From Acetomicrobium sp. UBA5826 (lineage in GTDB: Bacteria > Synergistota > Synergistia > Synergistales > Acetomicrobiaceae): a stretch of 47,119 nt of DNA. Positions 31,986 through 40,420 of the stretch are shown here, piece after piece. The notes beneath the pieces were generated by a model. The model searched no databases. It was not told where the DNA came from and saw only the letters and a list, made by a program, of their open reading frames with translations. The stretch lies in NCBI RefSeq assembly GCF_002433005.1, contig NZ_DJHF01000006.1, positions 1 to 47,119 on the forward strand, in the 5' to 3' direction. Each line of letters begins with the position of its first letter. Within the stretch, counting starts at the first letter, position 1. The position numbers and the translations under genes were made by a program.

Positions 31986-32838
31986 GAGTCAAAATCTCCC
32001 CCTTCCCCAGCGAAGACATATCTCCAACATACCTTCTGTAAAGACCGTTAAAAATTTCATCGTTCATGGGAAAACCGCAATCCCTTAAATACTTAAAATA
32101 AAGCTTCAGGTATGTGGGCGAATAAAGGCAACTATAGCCAAACGTTGAAAGCACTCTATCGGTTCCTCCTATCGATACTATGCTCCCCCTCTTCATGCCA
32201 CCGCCTGAGTTGAGCCCCAATTTTCCAAATACGACGATCGTACCTGCTATCATGTTGGCTCCAGCAAAATCTCCGGCATCTCCCGTCACTGCTATGAGGC
32301 CTCTCCTCATCCCCTCTCCAACCCTGTTTCCGACAGAGCCGAAGACCATGATCATACCGCCTCTCATGCCCTTGCTGTTTCCCGGAAGAGGAGAGCCTAG
32401 CATGGCCTTCGCATTGCCCTTTACGATTACCGTCCCGCCCGACATCTCACAACAGCACCGTGGCTCTAAATTACCATTAACGACAATCGTTCCGCCTTTC
32501 ATGCGTTGGCCCAAGTGCATGCCTGCATCTCCCTTGACCATGATTCGTCCCTGAGACATGTTTTCGCCTATTCGCTTTACGCGTTTTAGGTCTCCTTCGA
32601 ATATCAAAGCCTCGTCTCCGTCGCACTTGATATCAAAGACATCCCCAAGTTCAACTGTTTGCTTTCCAATTTGCACCTTTAATTGGCCAATCTCCCTTGC
32701 ACCCAGGCTCAACACCGTATCAGGTAAAATTCCGTCGACTTCGACAGGAACTTTACCGATTTCTTTCAAGGTTAAGGTAACGCCCCTTTCATTCACCGAA
32801 TAGATTTTCCCCAAGGTGCATAGGGCACAACCTCTCAT
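31972..32838 (-). CDS. fwdC: Formylmethanofuran dehydrogenase/hydrolase subunit C
   Basis: Subunit C is a right-handed beta-helix protein related to the GltB C-terminal domain. It bridges the hydrolase subunit A and the formyltransferase or metal subunits. Repeats of the GGxxxVxGxxG type run from about 90 to 250 (GRIMVKGDAGMHLGQRMKGG and similar turns, including GTVIVKGNA). The N-terminus VTLTLKEIGKVPVEVDGILPD (split) is family-like. The ATG at 32838 gives 288 residues and has GGGGTG 6 bases upstream; the frame stays open to an ATG at 32994 without a convincing RBS, and a GTG at 32796 is a third option. It overlaps mch. Confidence 0.88.
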   Translation of the reverse strand: MRGCALCTLGKIYSVNERGVTLTLKEIGKVPVEVDGILPDTVLSLGAREIGQLKVQIGKQTVELGDVFDIKCDGDEALIFEGDLKRVKRIGENMSQGRIMVKGDAGMHLGQRMKGGTIVVNGNLEPRCCCEMSGGTVIVKGNAKAMLGSPLPGNSKGMRGGMIMVFGSVGNRVGEGMRRGLIAVTGDAGDFAGANMIAGTIVVFGKLGLNSGGGMKRGSIVSIGGTDRVLSTFGYSCLYSPTYLKLYFKYLRDCGFPMNDEIFNGLYRRYVGDMSSLGKGEILTLENS

Positions 32839-33084
32839 AAATTTCACCCCGGCCTTCGGTCTTAAATTACTGCAACCTATCCCCTCAAAAAGCAGGGACC
32901 AATTAACTACCGAATCCTCCGATATTAACTTATTGCGATTCCCACCAGAATTGCCTGGCAATTTCCTTGAGCAGTTGCCCTGAAATACGATCATCCTAAT
33001 ATGCTAAGCCTAAAATATATAAATACAGGTCTTTTATCGATATTTTTTGAATATACCTTAATATTTTTATGATATATTATCAAA
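32839..33084 (-). other. 246-base untranslated or leader region before fwdC inside the C1 operon
   Basis: Elsewhere in the operon genes overlap or nearly touch, so this gap between the ftr stop (33085) and the preferred fwdC start stands out. Its first part (33001-33084) is extremely AT-rich and could hold an internal promoter. The second part contains an inverted repeat AATTGCC-A-GGCAATT and a GC-richer segment up to the GGGGTG ribosome site. A frame of 52 codons is open through part of it (from 32994), so an N-terminal extension of FwdC is the alternative reading. No known riboswitch was recognised with confidence. Confidence 0.4.
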
Positions 33085-33975
33085 TCATATATTTTTTAAA
33101 ATATCGAGCAAATAAAATTTGTACTGCCCAAGACTTCCGCCGTAGTTTCCTGCTGTTACCGAGACTACATCAGCGGCACATACGGCCAGGAGGCCGTAGC
33201 CCATCGCATCTCTTACAGACTTTTCATCCAAACCGTCTATGACTATTTCATAAACGGCATTCACTTCCTCTGACAACGAAGTCTTTACTTGCCTTTTCAG
33301 GGTGGGACAAAAAGAAACATTTGTGGAAGCGTTCAAAAAAGGGTATGTAGAGCCAACTTTACTACCGCTTCGGACGATACCGCCGGGAAAGGGAAGAATT
33401 ATCCCTAGCACTTTCTTCATGGACTTTACGGCCCTTTGGGCAGCTTCGAGACAAGAGGTAACGTCTTTAGCCAAAATCAACAAGTTTCCGCCACCCACGC
33501 CTTTCTTCACGCAAAACTTTTGCTCGACCAAAAACTCCCCATCCATTACGGGAATCCTCCAAAATCTCCTCTTGTCGAGAAATTTGCTCGATTGATAAGA
33601 ATCCCCAAAATATCTGAGTTTTCCGCCAACGTCTATCTGCTCTCCCTCATCAAGTCCGTTGTAGCAGGCCGTAGTGGGACAGGTCATTATGGATTGGCCT
33701 ATTCTAGAGATGAGCTGAGACTCCAAAGCTGACTTGGAAACGCCAAAGATCAAAATGCTTGTTCCGGGACGGCCGTCCGGCGTCTGAGTACTATTCAACT
33801 CCCCCTCTATTCCCGCCTCACAGCCACAACCAATGACGGATGTAGCAAATCCTGTGGCAGACACCGCTGCCGTCATGGCCCATTCAGGGGTATCTGCCGT
33901 AACTACGAGGCGGCTTCCCCACATTGAAAATGCCTCTGCGTAAGTATCTTCGACATTAACTCCATTATAAATCAT
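33085..33975 (-). CDS. ftr: Formylmethanofuran--tetrahydromethanopterin N-formyltransferase (Ftr/FhcD)
   Basis: A 296-residue enzyme that moves the formyl group between N5-formyl-H4MPT and formylmethanofuran. It matches Ftr throughout: VNVEDTYAEAFSMWGSRLVVTA (split, about 6-27), ATGFATSVIGCGCEAGIEGE (about 41-60), TPDGRPG (about 66-72), MCPTTACYNG (about 98-107), and the C-terminal lobe VNAVYEIVIDGLDE and GNYGGSLGQYKFYL. In methylotrophs the homologue FhcD is a subunit of the Fhc complex. It overlaps the RFAP synthase gene by 11 bases and is followed by the only long gap of the operon. Confidence 0.94.
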   Translation of the reverse strand: MIYNGVNVEDTYAEAFSMWGSRLVVTADTPEWAMTAAVSATGFATSVIGCGCEAGIEGELNSTQTPDGRPGTSILIFGVSKSALESQLISRIGQSIMTCPTTACYNGLDEGEQIDVGGKLRYFGDSYQSSKFLDKRRFWRIPVMDGEFLVEQKFCVKKGVGGGNLLILAKDVTSCLEAAQRAVKSMKKVLGIILPFPGGIVRSGSKVGSTYPFLNASTNVSFCPTLKRQVKTSLSEEVNAVYEIVIDGLDEKSVRDAMGYGLLAVCAADVVSVTAGNYGGSLGQYKFYLLDILKNI

Positions 33976-34933
33976 TACATCGATCCCCTCTCACTTCCAC
34001 GCTTGCCCCTTCCTGCGCACAGGAAGTAACAAATATCAACGAGCCATCTCCAAATGTGTCTTTAAGCTTCGCGCAAATAACTCGTGCAGTCCCATGATCT
34101 TGCGTTATGCCGTAAACGGTTGGCCCCCATGAACTTTGCCCGATGCCTACAGCTCCTTCTTTTTTCATACAAAGCGCCATGTCCTCAGACAGTTGTGAGT
34201 TGAAATTCCCCCCTTGTGCCTTAGAAAAACAACGGCCAACCAAATCCTGTATTCCTGTAACAGCTTCACCAAAACCACAGATTTCTTTTTCTACAATGGA
34301 AGGCAACAGTTTCATCAATGTAATTCGACATATATTTGAAGACAACTCCTCGTGTATGCTTAGGGATCGAAATTTTTCGTCCTCTTCAGCACCGCTTATT
34401 CCTTCAAGAAACAAAGGTATTGCAACGACAAAGGCCCACTCTCGCGGAAGCAGGCTGTGAAAGAGCAAAGGAGGAAAACCTGTTCCGTCCCACCTTTTGT
34501 GCCCCCCATCCAAGACAAACCCTCCTCTTTCAAACGTTACAGTACCGACACTTGACCTTTTGCTTCTTCCCATTATGCCTGCCAAATCCTTCACCGATAC
34601 GTCTATCCCGAAGAGGGCAGAAAGGGCCCTGCCTACTGCTAAGGCCAATCGCGTTCCCGATCCCAGCCCGACGTGGGAGGGTATGGAGGAAATGATTTTT
34701 ATGGCAACACCTCCTTGAATGCCGAAGAAAGACAAAAACTTCTCTGCGTACTGCAATGCCCTTTCAGCATCCGGTCCCTCTCCTGTCAAAATGTCGTTCA
34801 AGGAGACATCCAGCACTACCTTTGGCTCATTTATGCCCACGCCTATGCCGCCGAAAATTCTTCCAAGGTTCCCATTTAAATCAAGAAAACCAAAATGCAG
34901 TCTAGCGCCTGTCTCGACGTGAACAGCCCTCAA
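33965..34933 (-). CDS. mptG: Beta-ribofuranosylaminobenzene 5'-phosphate (RFAP) synthase
   Basis: A 322-residue GHMP-kinase-fold enzyme that condenses 4-hydroxybenzoate or p-aminobenzoate with PRPP, the first committed step of the methanopterin arm. It has the ETGARLHFGFLDLNG start (about 7-21), GGIGVGI (about 28-34) and the glycine-rich GHMP loop SHVGLGSGTRLALAVGRAL (about 86-104). A C-terminal GQSSWGPTVYGI (about 266-277) matches GHMP motif 3. Its presence argues that the organism makes its own methanopterin-type pterin. It overlaps the DUF447 gene by 4 bases and ftr by 11. Confidence 0.92.
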   Translation of the reverse strand: MRAVHVETGARLHFGFLDLNGNLGRIFGGIGVGINEPKVVLDVSLNDILTGEGPDAERALQYAEKFLSFFGIQGGVAIKIISSIPSHVGLGSGTRLALAVGRALSALFGIDVSVKDLAGIMGRSKRSSVGTVTFERGGFVLDGGHKRWDGTGFPPLLFHSLLPREWAFVVAIPLFLEGISGAEEDEKFRSLSIHEELSSNICRITLMKLLPSIVEKEICGFGEAVTGIQDLVGRCFSKAQGGNFNSQLSEDMALCMKKEGAVGIGQSSWGPTVYGITQDHGTARVICAKLKDTFGDGSLIFVTSCAQEGASVEVRGDRCNDL

Positions 34934-35481
34934 CTAAATACCCCCTTAAGATAATTATCTATGACGGCAAGCGCTTCCCTTTCCCGCTCTCCTCCAGTCT
35001 TTTCTACTATGATCTTCGCCTCGGATATGCACCTATCAAAAAAACTCTTTTTGTAAAATTGATATCTTGTTGCTGCTATCAAAAGTTCCATAATTGAACA
35101 TTTAGCTCTATTATAGCCCTTAAAGGGACGCCCTATTCCATAATAAAGAACAGAACAGAGGAAGCTTCCTCTATCTGCCTCTCCGCTCACTTCGCAGGCA
35201 TCAAATTCAATCCAGGAACAAACATCTACATATACAAATCCGGCTATTTTTTGAGCTTGTCGACATTGAAGATCAGGATCATCCAGGGCGCTAAGGCAAA
35301 AGGATAAAATGTCATCTGTCATATTGGCTACAAAGTAGCCAAATCTCAATAGATTTCTGTATGTATGGCTGGATTTATAGGGGTACAAAAAATATCGGCC
35401 TTCACTTTCCCTTAAGCCCATAGGTGCCCAATTGGGAGATCCGTCGGCATTCAAGGTGGAAACTATAACTTCATAAATCAT
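34930..35481 (-). CDS. DUF447-family protein
   Basis: A 183-residue protein of the DUF447 family, which has a flavin-reductase-like split barrel. It begins MIYEVIVSTLNADGSPNWAPMG (split), with the FLYPYKSSHTYRNL segment about 30-43 and YFVANMTDD (about 48-56), consistent with an FMN-binding barrel. A helical C-terminal half follows (about 130-180). Homologues occur beside H4MPT genes in methanogens and methylotrophs; the function is unproven, but a role in cofactor synthesis or reduction is reasonable. It overlaps the DHPS-like gene by 11 bases and RFAP synthase by 4. Confidence 0.78.
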   Translation of the reverse strand: MIYEVIVSTLNADGSPNWAPMGLRESEGRYFLYPYKSSHTYRNLLRFGYFVANMTDDILSFCLSALDDPDLQCRQAQKIAGFVYVDVCSWIEFDACEVSGEADRGSFLCSVLYYGIGRPFKGYNRAKCSIMELLIAATRYQFYKKSFFDRCISEAKIIVEKTGGEREREALAVIDNYLKGVFS

Positions 35482-36799
35482 CGTCTGACAAATAACCCCA
35501 GTCCAAGGGGCGCTCCTGCATATATTTTTTGCCCAATTTCGCGGCCAAAGAAGCTTTTTCGAGCTCTCTCCCTAAATAAAAGGCATGACCCGGATCGTTA
35601 ACACCAATGGATTGAAAAAGCATATTAATATCTTTGCCCTTCAAAAATATCGAATTGTTGAAGATATATATATACTCATTTGCTACAAAAATACGGAAGT
35701 TTTTATCCGTTACTTTTTTATGAATGTCGATTATCTCCTCTTCGCTATAGACCTCGAAAGGAATATCCTTGGCTGTCACTAATCCCAGGTTAAAACCCTT
35801 GGGCAACACCCCCGATTCCCTTGCACTTTCGTGCATTAAGCTTGCCAGGTATGTTTCCCTTACTGCACCCCTAGCCCAACTTGTCACTTCAGTTGTCAAG
35901 ACATAATTGATCTCGAGCTCCGCACAAATACCCAAAAGAATGGCATTTATTCCGGTAGAGTCTGCTTCCGTAAGTTCTGTCAGATTTCCGATCCCCATAA
36001 GCATCTCATCATCAGGGAAGCGCCTTCTGTATTCCACGTAGCGTCCGATCGACTCGGAAAGGCCAAAGGGAAGGGGGTCAAGAATGGGATCAACCAGATA
36101 TTTCTTGCCTCTATCCCTTAATCTGGCCACGTTTCTTTCCAATGAATTAAGGTTTTTGTCTTCAAAATCGGGTATTACAACCACCGGACATGACAGCCTG
36201 AAGGCAAGATCTATGTTAAAACTGTTGACACTCAAATAAAGGTCGATGCCGAATTTATCAGCTTCTAGGGCTGTCTTTTCGTCAAATGTGTCGAGGCTAA
36301 CGCATAAGTTCAACTCCTTTAAAACCGACACAATGTCGCCAATGTTGGAGATAGACCCCTTATTTGGTCCGCCAATGTCAATTATCGTTGCTCCCTTGGC
36401 TTTGTAATCAAGTGCTTTATTGACAATTTCGTTTAACGTCATCTTATGGGCATCAACTATCTCGGCCAATATCCTTATATTGGGCTTTGTCTTTTTCAAA
36501 TGCGTCGAAAAACCGAAAAAGCTGGGGAGGTCTTTTAGGTCCTTAGGACCCTTCTTGACTTCCACGCCCAACGCTTCGGCAAGCACCTTCTCATCGCCCT
36601 GACACAGGCCAGGCAAAATGACGACATCCGCATCCCCTACGCTCCTCAACTGCGACATAACCCAGGTAACGTTCATAAGAGCCGCAACGGAGATAGGTAA
36701 AACGGACACTTCATAAGAAAAAGGAGGGTCCATATTCTTCAGAATATTAAGCAAGGCGTTATGGGCTAACCTGCCAGTTACAAATAAAATCTTAGACAA
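35471..36799 (-). CDS. Dihydropteroate synthase-like protein (DUF6513 plus pterin-binding domain)
   Basis: A 442-residue protein with an N-terminal DUF6513-like domain (about 1-110: ILFVTGRLAHNAL, VTWVMSQL, DVVILPGLCQGD). A TIM-barrel pterin-binding domain follows (about 110-360) with GATIIDIGGPN (about 155-165, like the DHPS second motif), SLDTFDEKTAL and LVDPILDPLPFG. It is a candidate for joining the pterin diphosphate to RFAP in H4MPT synthesis, the step DHPS performs in folate synthesis. Archaeal relatives have not all shown that activity, so this is inference. The start is TTG at 36799 with GGGAG upstream; it overlaps the flavoprotein gene by 22 bases. Confidence 0.8.
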   Translation of the reverse strand: MSKILFVTGRLAHNALLNILKNMDPPFSYEVSVLPISVAALMNVTWVMSQLRSVGDADVVILPGLCQGDEKVLAEALGVEVKKGPKDLKDLPSFFGFSTHLKKTKPNIRILAEIVDAHKMTLNEIVNKALDYKAKGATIIDIGGPNKGSISNIGDIVSVLKELNLCVSLDTFDEKTALEADKFGIDLYLSVNSFNIDLAFRLSCPVVVIPDFEDKNLNSLERNVARLRDRGKKYLVDPILDPLPFGLSESIGRYVEYRRRFPDDEMLMGIGNLTELTEADSTGINAILLGICAELEINYVLTTEVTSWARGAVRETYLASLMHESARESGVLPKGFNLGLVTAKDIPFEVYSEEEIIDIHKKVTDKNFRIFVANEYIYIFNNSIFLKGKDINMLFQSIGVNDPGHAFYLGRELEKASLAAKLGKKYMQERPLDWGYLSDDDL

Positions 36800-37299
36800 T
36801 CTTCCAACTCCCTGAGATCATTTGCTACCCCTACACCCGGAAAAGTCTTCAGAGTCCGGAGGTGTTGCAAATCGACGGGCCTGGGGTACACCATAATTTT
36901 TCTTCCCGTTGGCGTAAGAGACTCTATCTTTGGAGATACGTCGCTTGGTAAAACAAATATCGGAACTTTTGATTTTCCAGCCTGGGAAAATAGATTTGAC
37001 GGAAGGGAATCGGCTATCCCTAAAGCGCACTTAGCCACTGTATTCGAGGTCGCAGGCGCTATGACCAAAAGATCGTATCTTCCGGCAGCAAATGCTCCAC
37101 AGGATGGCGAGCTCGATTTGTAGTCTTTTACTATGTTGATGTCCCTACGTTCTAAGAAATCGCCGTATTTGTACATCTTTATTACTTCAATGCCGGCGCT
37201 TGATAAAAAAAGGTCTATTTTGTCTTTGTTTTTTTCGACAATTTCCAAACATTCTTTTAGAAAATGTCCTGCCCCGGTAACAACCCATGCGACTTTCAT
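36778..37299 (-). CDS. Flavoprotein, dihydromethanopterin reductase (acceptor) / archaeoflavoprotein-like
   Basis: A 173-residue flavodoxin-like protein of the Dfp/UbiX flavoprotein superfamily: MKVAWVVTGAGHFL at the N-terminus, SSPSCGAFAAGRYDLLVIAPATSNTVAKCALGIADSL (split, about 63-99), and FVLPSDV (about 111-117). Members reduce dihydromethanopterin to H4MPT with FMN and an external electron donor, which fits as the last reduction step of cofactor synthesis. ATG 37299 overlaps the stop of the preceding gene as ATGA; the longer frame from 37335 lies inside that gene. The exact electron donor is unknown. Confidence 0.77.
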   Translation of the reverse strand: MKVAWVVTGAGHFLKECLEIVEKNKDKIDLFLSSAGIEVIKMYKYGDFLERRDINIVKDYKSSSPSCGAFAAGRYDLLVIAPATSNTVAKCALGIADSLPSNLFSQAGKSKVPIFVLPSDVSPKIESLTPTGRKIMVYPRPVDLQHLRTLKTFPGVGVANDLRELEDCLRFYL

Positions 37300-38762
37300 A
37301 GCTTCAACCACTCTTCCATAGTAACACTTGAACATAAGATATCATCTTTTAAGCGTATTTCACCTCTTATATCGCCCAGTAATCCGCTTCTTTCCGCAAA
37401 GGCATTATGTTGATGGATGCTTTCCAAGCTCTCCTCTCTAGCCAATACAAAAGTATCATCGGGAAGATCGGGGTAAACTTCCACCAAATTCAACAGCATA
37501 TGCCTAACAACGTCCTCAGCAAACCTGGCATTTTGATGAGCTTTATTGACAACAAAAAACTCATCAGGTCTCTTAAGCAGTTCATATGTCTCAGAACTCA
37601 TTGATGCCTCTATAATATGTACCAGATGCTCCGCTCGAACGGACATGTCAGAACCGACGAGCAGCGTCCCCCTTGCCCTCTGATTATGAGTAGCCATCGG
37701 GATCAAACTGACGATCTTTGCTGCTTCCTCTGAAGTATAACCTGCTTCCTTAAGCAACATCCTCGAATGTGAAGCCATCATGTCTTGAGCGCAGGGACAG
37801 GCAGTCATCCCATCAACTTCTACGCCGATAACCCTGCGAGACATTTTGCCGTCAGTCGATGCGATACCGATGAATGTAAACAATTCCTCGGTCTTCTTGG
37901 CCGAAATCGGAGTCACCCTTTCCATTGGATACTTCGCTTTTATCCGCACCTCGGCTTTCTTAGCTCTCTGAGACTGAACAACCTGAAGGGCAAGCCTCTC
38001 GGCAAGGCTTTCAATATCCGGAGAAGGTTCCAGGGAAATCTCTTCTACTATGCCTTCCAATACATCTGTAAATCTTGACATGTGCACACCTGCTTTGTAT
38101 GGATCGAGGTAGGCAAAAAAATCAAGCGTGGCGTAAAAAAGCTCCACCTTACCCTTAACCCCCAACCTTATTACCCTATTCAAATTTGTAATGCCCACCC
38201 TGGACAGGCCGACATTGATCGAGGGTCGACCACCCTGTATATCGCTTTCCAGTTTGAATTTAAGGCTTCTGTCTACCTTTTTCACAGTTGAAGCATCTAT
38301 TTTTTGAGACATATCTTTTATCGTCTCGTTTGTAAGGGGGTGAACATAGTCTGGAGCTATTTCAGCCAAGGGAATTAGAGTAAAAGCTCTTTCCTGCATT
38401 CTAGGATGAGGTATCCATATATCACTTTCCTTTATTATGAGATCATCGTAAAATAAAAGATCTATATCTATGGGTCTGGGGGCATTTCTCTCAGCAAAGG
38501 TGCGTCCCATCCTCCTCTCTATCCACTTCAAAAAAGCCAACAGGTCTTTAGGCGAATCGTCGGTGATAATTTGACAAGCCATGTTCAGGTACTTCGGCTG
38601 GTCACTTCCGTCTAACGGCTCCGTTTCGTAGAAAGAAGATACCCTTTCTACTTTCGCTCTTACCTGGATATATTGAAGCGCCTGCAAAATATTGCTTTGT
38701 CTGTCGCCTAAGTTGGCTCCTAAAAGGATAAAGGCAGCGTGTCTCTGTTCCTGTAAGTTCAT
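37296..38762 (-). CDS. Fusion: HPPK (FolK) plus GTP cyclohydrolase of the MptA/FolE2 family
   Basis: A 488-residue two-domain protein. Residues 8-165 are 6-hydroxymethyl-dihydropterin pyrophosphokinase: LLGANLGDR (13-21), ETEPLDGSDQP, ERNAPRPIDIDLLFYDD (91-107) and IPHPRMQERAF (117-127). Residues about 175-488 are a COG1469 GTP cyclohydrolase: GRPSINVGLSRVGITNL (178-194), the CPC metal/active-site motif at C322-C324 and MATHNQRARG (356-365). It thus joins the first pterin step (GTP ring opening) to the later pyrophosphorylation, in one polypeptide. Whether the cyclohydrolase is MptA-type (cyclic phosphate product) or FolE2-type cannot be decided. It overlaps fwdA by 4 bases. Confidence 0.88.
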   Translation of the reverse strand: MNLQEQRHAAFILLGANLGDRQSNILQALQYIQVRAKVERVSSFYETEPLDGSDQPKYLNMACQIITDDSPKDLLAFLKWIERRMGRTFAERNAPRPIDIDLLFYDDLIIKESDIWIPHPRMQERAFTLIPLAEIAPDYVHPLTNETIKDMSQKIDASTVKKVDRSLKFKLESDIQGGRPSINVGLSRVGITNLNRVIRLGVKGKVELFYATLDFFAYLDPYKAGVHMSRFTDVLEGIVEEISLEPSPDIESLAERLALQVVQSQRAKKAEVRIKAKYPMERVTPISAKKTEELFTFIGIASTDGKMSRRVIGVEVDGMTACPCAQDMMASHSRMLLKEAGYTSEEAAKIVSLIPMATHNQRARGTLLVGSDMSVRAEHLVHIIEASMSSETYELLKRPDEFFVVNKAHQNARFAEDVVRHMLLNLVEVYPDLPDDTFVLAREESLESIHQHNAFAERSGLLGDIRGEIRLKDDILCSSVTMEEWLKL

Positions 38763-40420
38763 TGGCAGGCCACCCCTTTAGTGTCTTTTAAGTACTCTTC
38801 CTGGACGGGATAGTTATCAAAAGAAAGGGTATAGTATCTCTCAAAATCTTCTCTTATTTTATCTTCGATTAGCCCGTCATAAGAAGGATTCACCCTATAT
38901 ACCACCCCGGGGATATCCCTTAAAATCACACCATCCCTCACGACTATTTCTCCACCCTTAATAACCCATGACGGAAAATCAAGGGCTCGGAGACAAGGTT
39001 TAAAGCTGCAGAGACACTTTCTTTTTCCGAACTGATTAGGATCATATACCGCCACGTCTCCATCGGCTCCAATGCCCAGATGTCCCTTTTCCGGCAAGCC
39101 TAATATCTTTGCTGGAGCAGCTCTCGTTATTATCGCTATTTCATAAAGAGTATACTCTCGATTCAATTCCCTCAAGACCGACCCCTTGAAGGCCTTAGGA
39201 GGCAATAAGCTTATAAAGTGATCCCTGTAATCTTTATCCATCAAAAGCCTTACAACCTGAGGATAACAGAAGAAAGGCCCTGCATTGGGATGATCTGTCG
39301 TGAGAGCCAACTGCCACGGATCTTTAGTCAGTAAAAAAAGCTCCATACCAGTAATCCATTGAACTGCCGACGAGACCGATTTAATTTTATATTCCAAAGG
39401 AACTATTCCGCCGCCGGTCTCACACTCCACATCATCATTACACCACTTATGGCCCGTCATTTTTTGTATTCTATACTCAAGAGGCCCATCGGACGTCATA
39501 GTGACGGCATTGCCGAAAACGATTTGGCCGACGTCCATTGTCACGTTGGGATGCCCATTTAAAACTTCGGCAACAGTCCAGGCGTCACTGCGAAGCCCAC
39601 CTTTTTTGTTCCTTCCATAGCTCATAAACTGCAGGTGACAGAGGTGAAGTCTGCCGGGGATATCTTTTATGATCTCCGCTGTCGTATCTGCGTTTCCGGG
39701 CAACCCTAAGTTAATTCCGTGTAGATGCACCGAATGGGGAAGTTTGAGCTCATCAACTATAGTGACTAGAGTATTTATCAATTTTCTCGATGAAATGTCA
39801 AAATGTCGTACTTCGTCATCCCAACTTTCTACATTACCTCCCCACTTCCAGTTCTCCACTCCGCCTGGATTTACTACTTTAACGCCATAACCTCCAGTTG
39901 ATTTCAGCAGCCAGGCCACGATATCCCTTGCTTCGTCGATTTTGCCCTGCGAAATCCTATCCATTAAAATTTCGTTATTACCCATGGTAATTAATATTGC
40001 TTTATCCACAGAAGGCATGTCTCTTAATTCTTCATGTGTATGACGTGTTACCAGTGGGGCAGATGCAGCTTCTACGACCGTGGTGTACCCCATCTCGACG
40101 TATCTGTAGGCAGTCATGAAAGTCGTAGGCACTCTGGAACCGACGCCGGACCTCAATCCCCTTTCGGCAACCCTAAAATGCTCATAATGATCTTCGGGGC
40201 AGAGCTTTCTGCCCATATTCACTTTTGACCCTGCAATATGAGCATGCATATCAATACCACCCGGCATCACAATCATGCCATCTGCATCTATTGATATTGT
40301 ATCTTTAGTGATGTGTTCGGGCTTTCCCACAATCTTGCCGCCCTCAATGTAAATGTCCCTAATTTCTCCCTTTACACCGTTTATCGGGTCATATACCCGA
40401 CCGTTTTTTATCACTAACAT
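38759..40420 (-). CDS. fwdA: Formylmethanofuran dehydrogenase/hydrolase subunit A (amidohydrolase)
   Basis: Subunit A is the binuclear-metal amidohydrolase that interconverts formylmethanofuran and formate plus methanofuran. The 553-residue protein keeps the metal site: HxH at H59/H61 (GIDMHAHIAG), K181 in GVKVVNPGG as the probable carboxylated lysine, H232/H234 (SVHLHG), H259/H262 and D376 in TTDHPNAG. All correspond in order to archaeal FwdA. It overlaps fwdB by 7 bases and the HPPK fusion gene by 4. The active site looks complete, so hydrolase activity is expected. Confidence 0.94.
   Translation of the reverse strand: MLVIKNGRVYDPINGVKGEIRDIYIEGGKIVGKPEHITKDTISIDADGMIVMPGGIDMHAHIAGSKVNMGRKLCPEDHYEHFRVAERGLRSGVGSRVPTTFMTAYRYVEMGYTTVVEAASAPLVTRHTHEELRDMPSVDKAILITMGNNEILMDRISQGKIDEARDIVAWLLKSTGGYGVKVVNPGGVENWKWGGNVESWDDEVRHFDISSRKLINTLVTIVDELKLPHSVHLHGINLGLPGNADTTAEIIKDIPGRLHLCHLQFMSYGRNKKGGLRSDAWTVAEVLNGHPNVTMDVGQIVFGNAVTMTSDGPLEYRIQKMTGHKWCNDDVECETGGGIVPLEYKIKSVSSAVQWITGMELFLLTKDPWQLALTTDHPNAGPFFCYPQVVRLLMDKDYRDHFISLLPPKAFKGSVLRELNREYTLYEIAIITRAAPAKILGLPEKGHLGIGADGDVAVYDPNQFGKRKCLCSFKPCLRALDFPSWVIKGGEIVVRDGVILRDIPGVVYRVNPSYDGLIEDKIREDFERYYTLSFDNYPVQEEYLKDTKGVACQ

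Noticed and set aside
32180..32554. 124-codon plus-strand frame rich in Pro, Ser and Thr
   Set aside because: It is antisense to the glycine-rich repeats of fwdC, which produce such proline-rich shadows.
32839..33000. Molybdenum/tungsten cofactor or cobalamin riboswitch before fwdC
   Set aside because: Context is suggestive, but I could not match the conserved core of either RNA by eye, so it is reported only as an unexplained leader.
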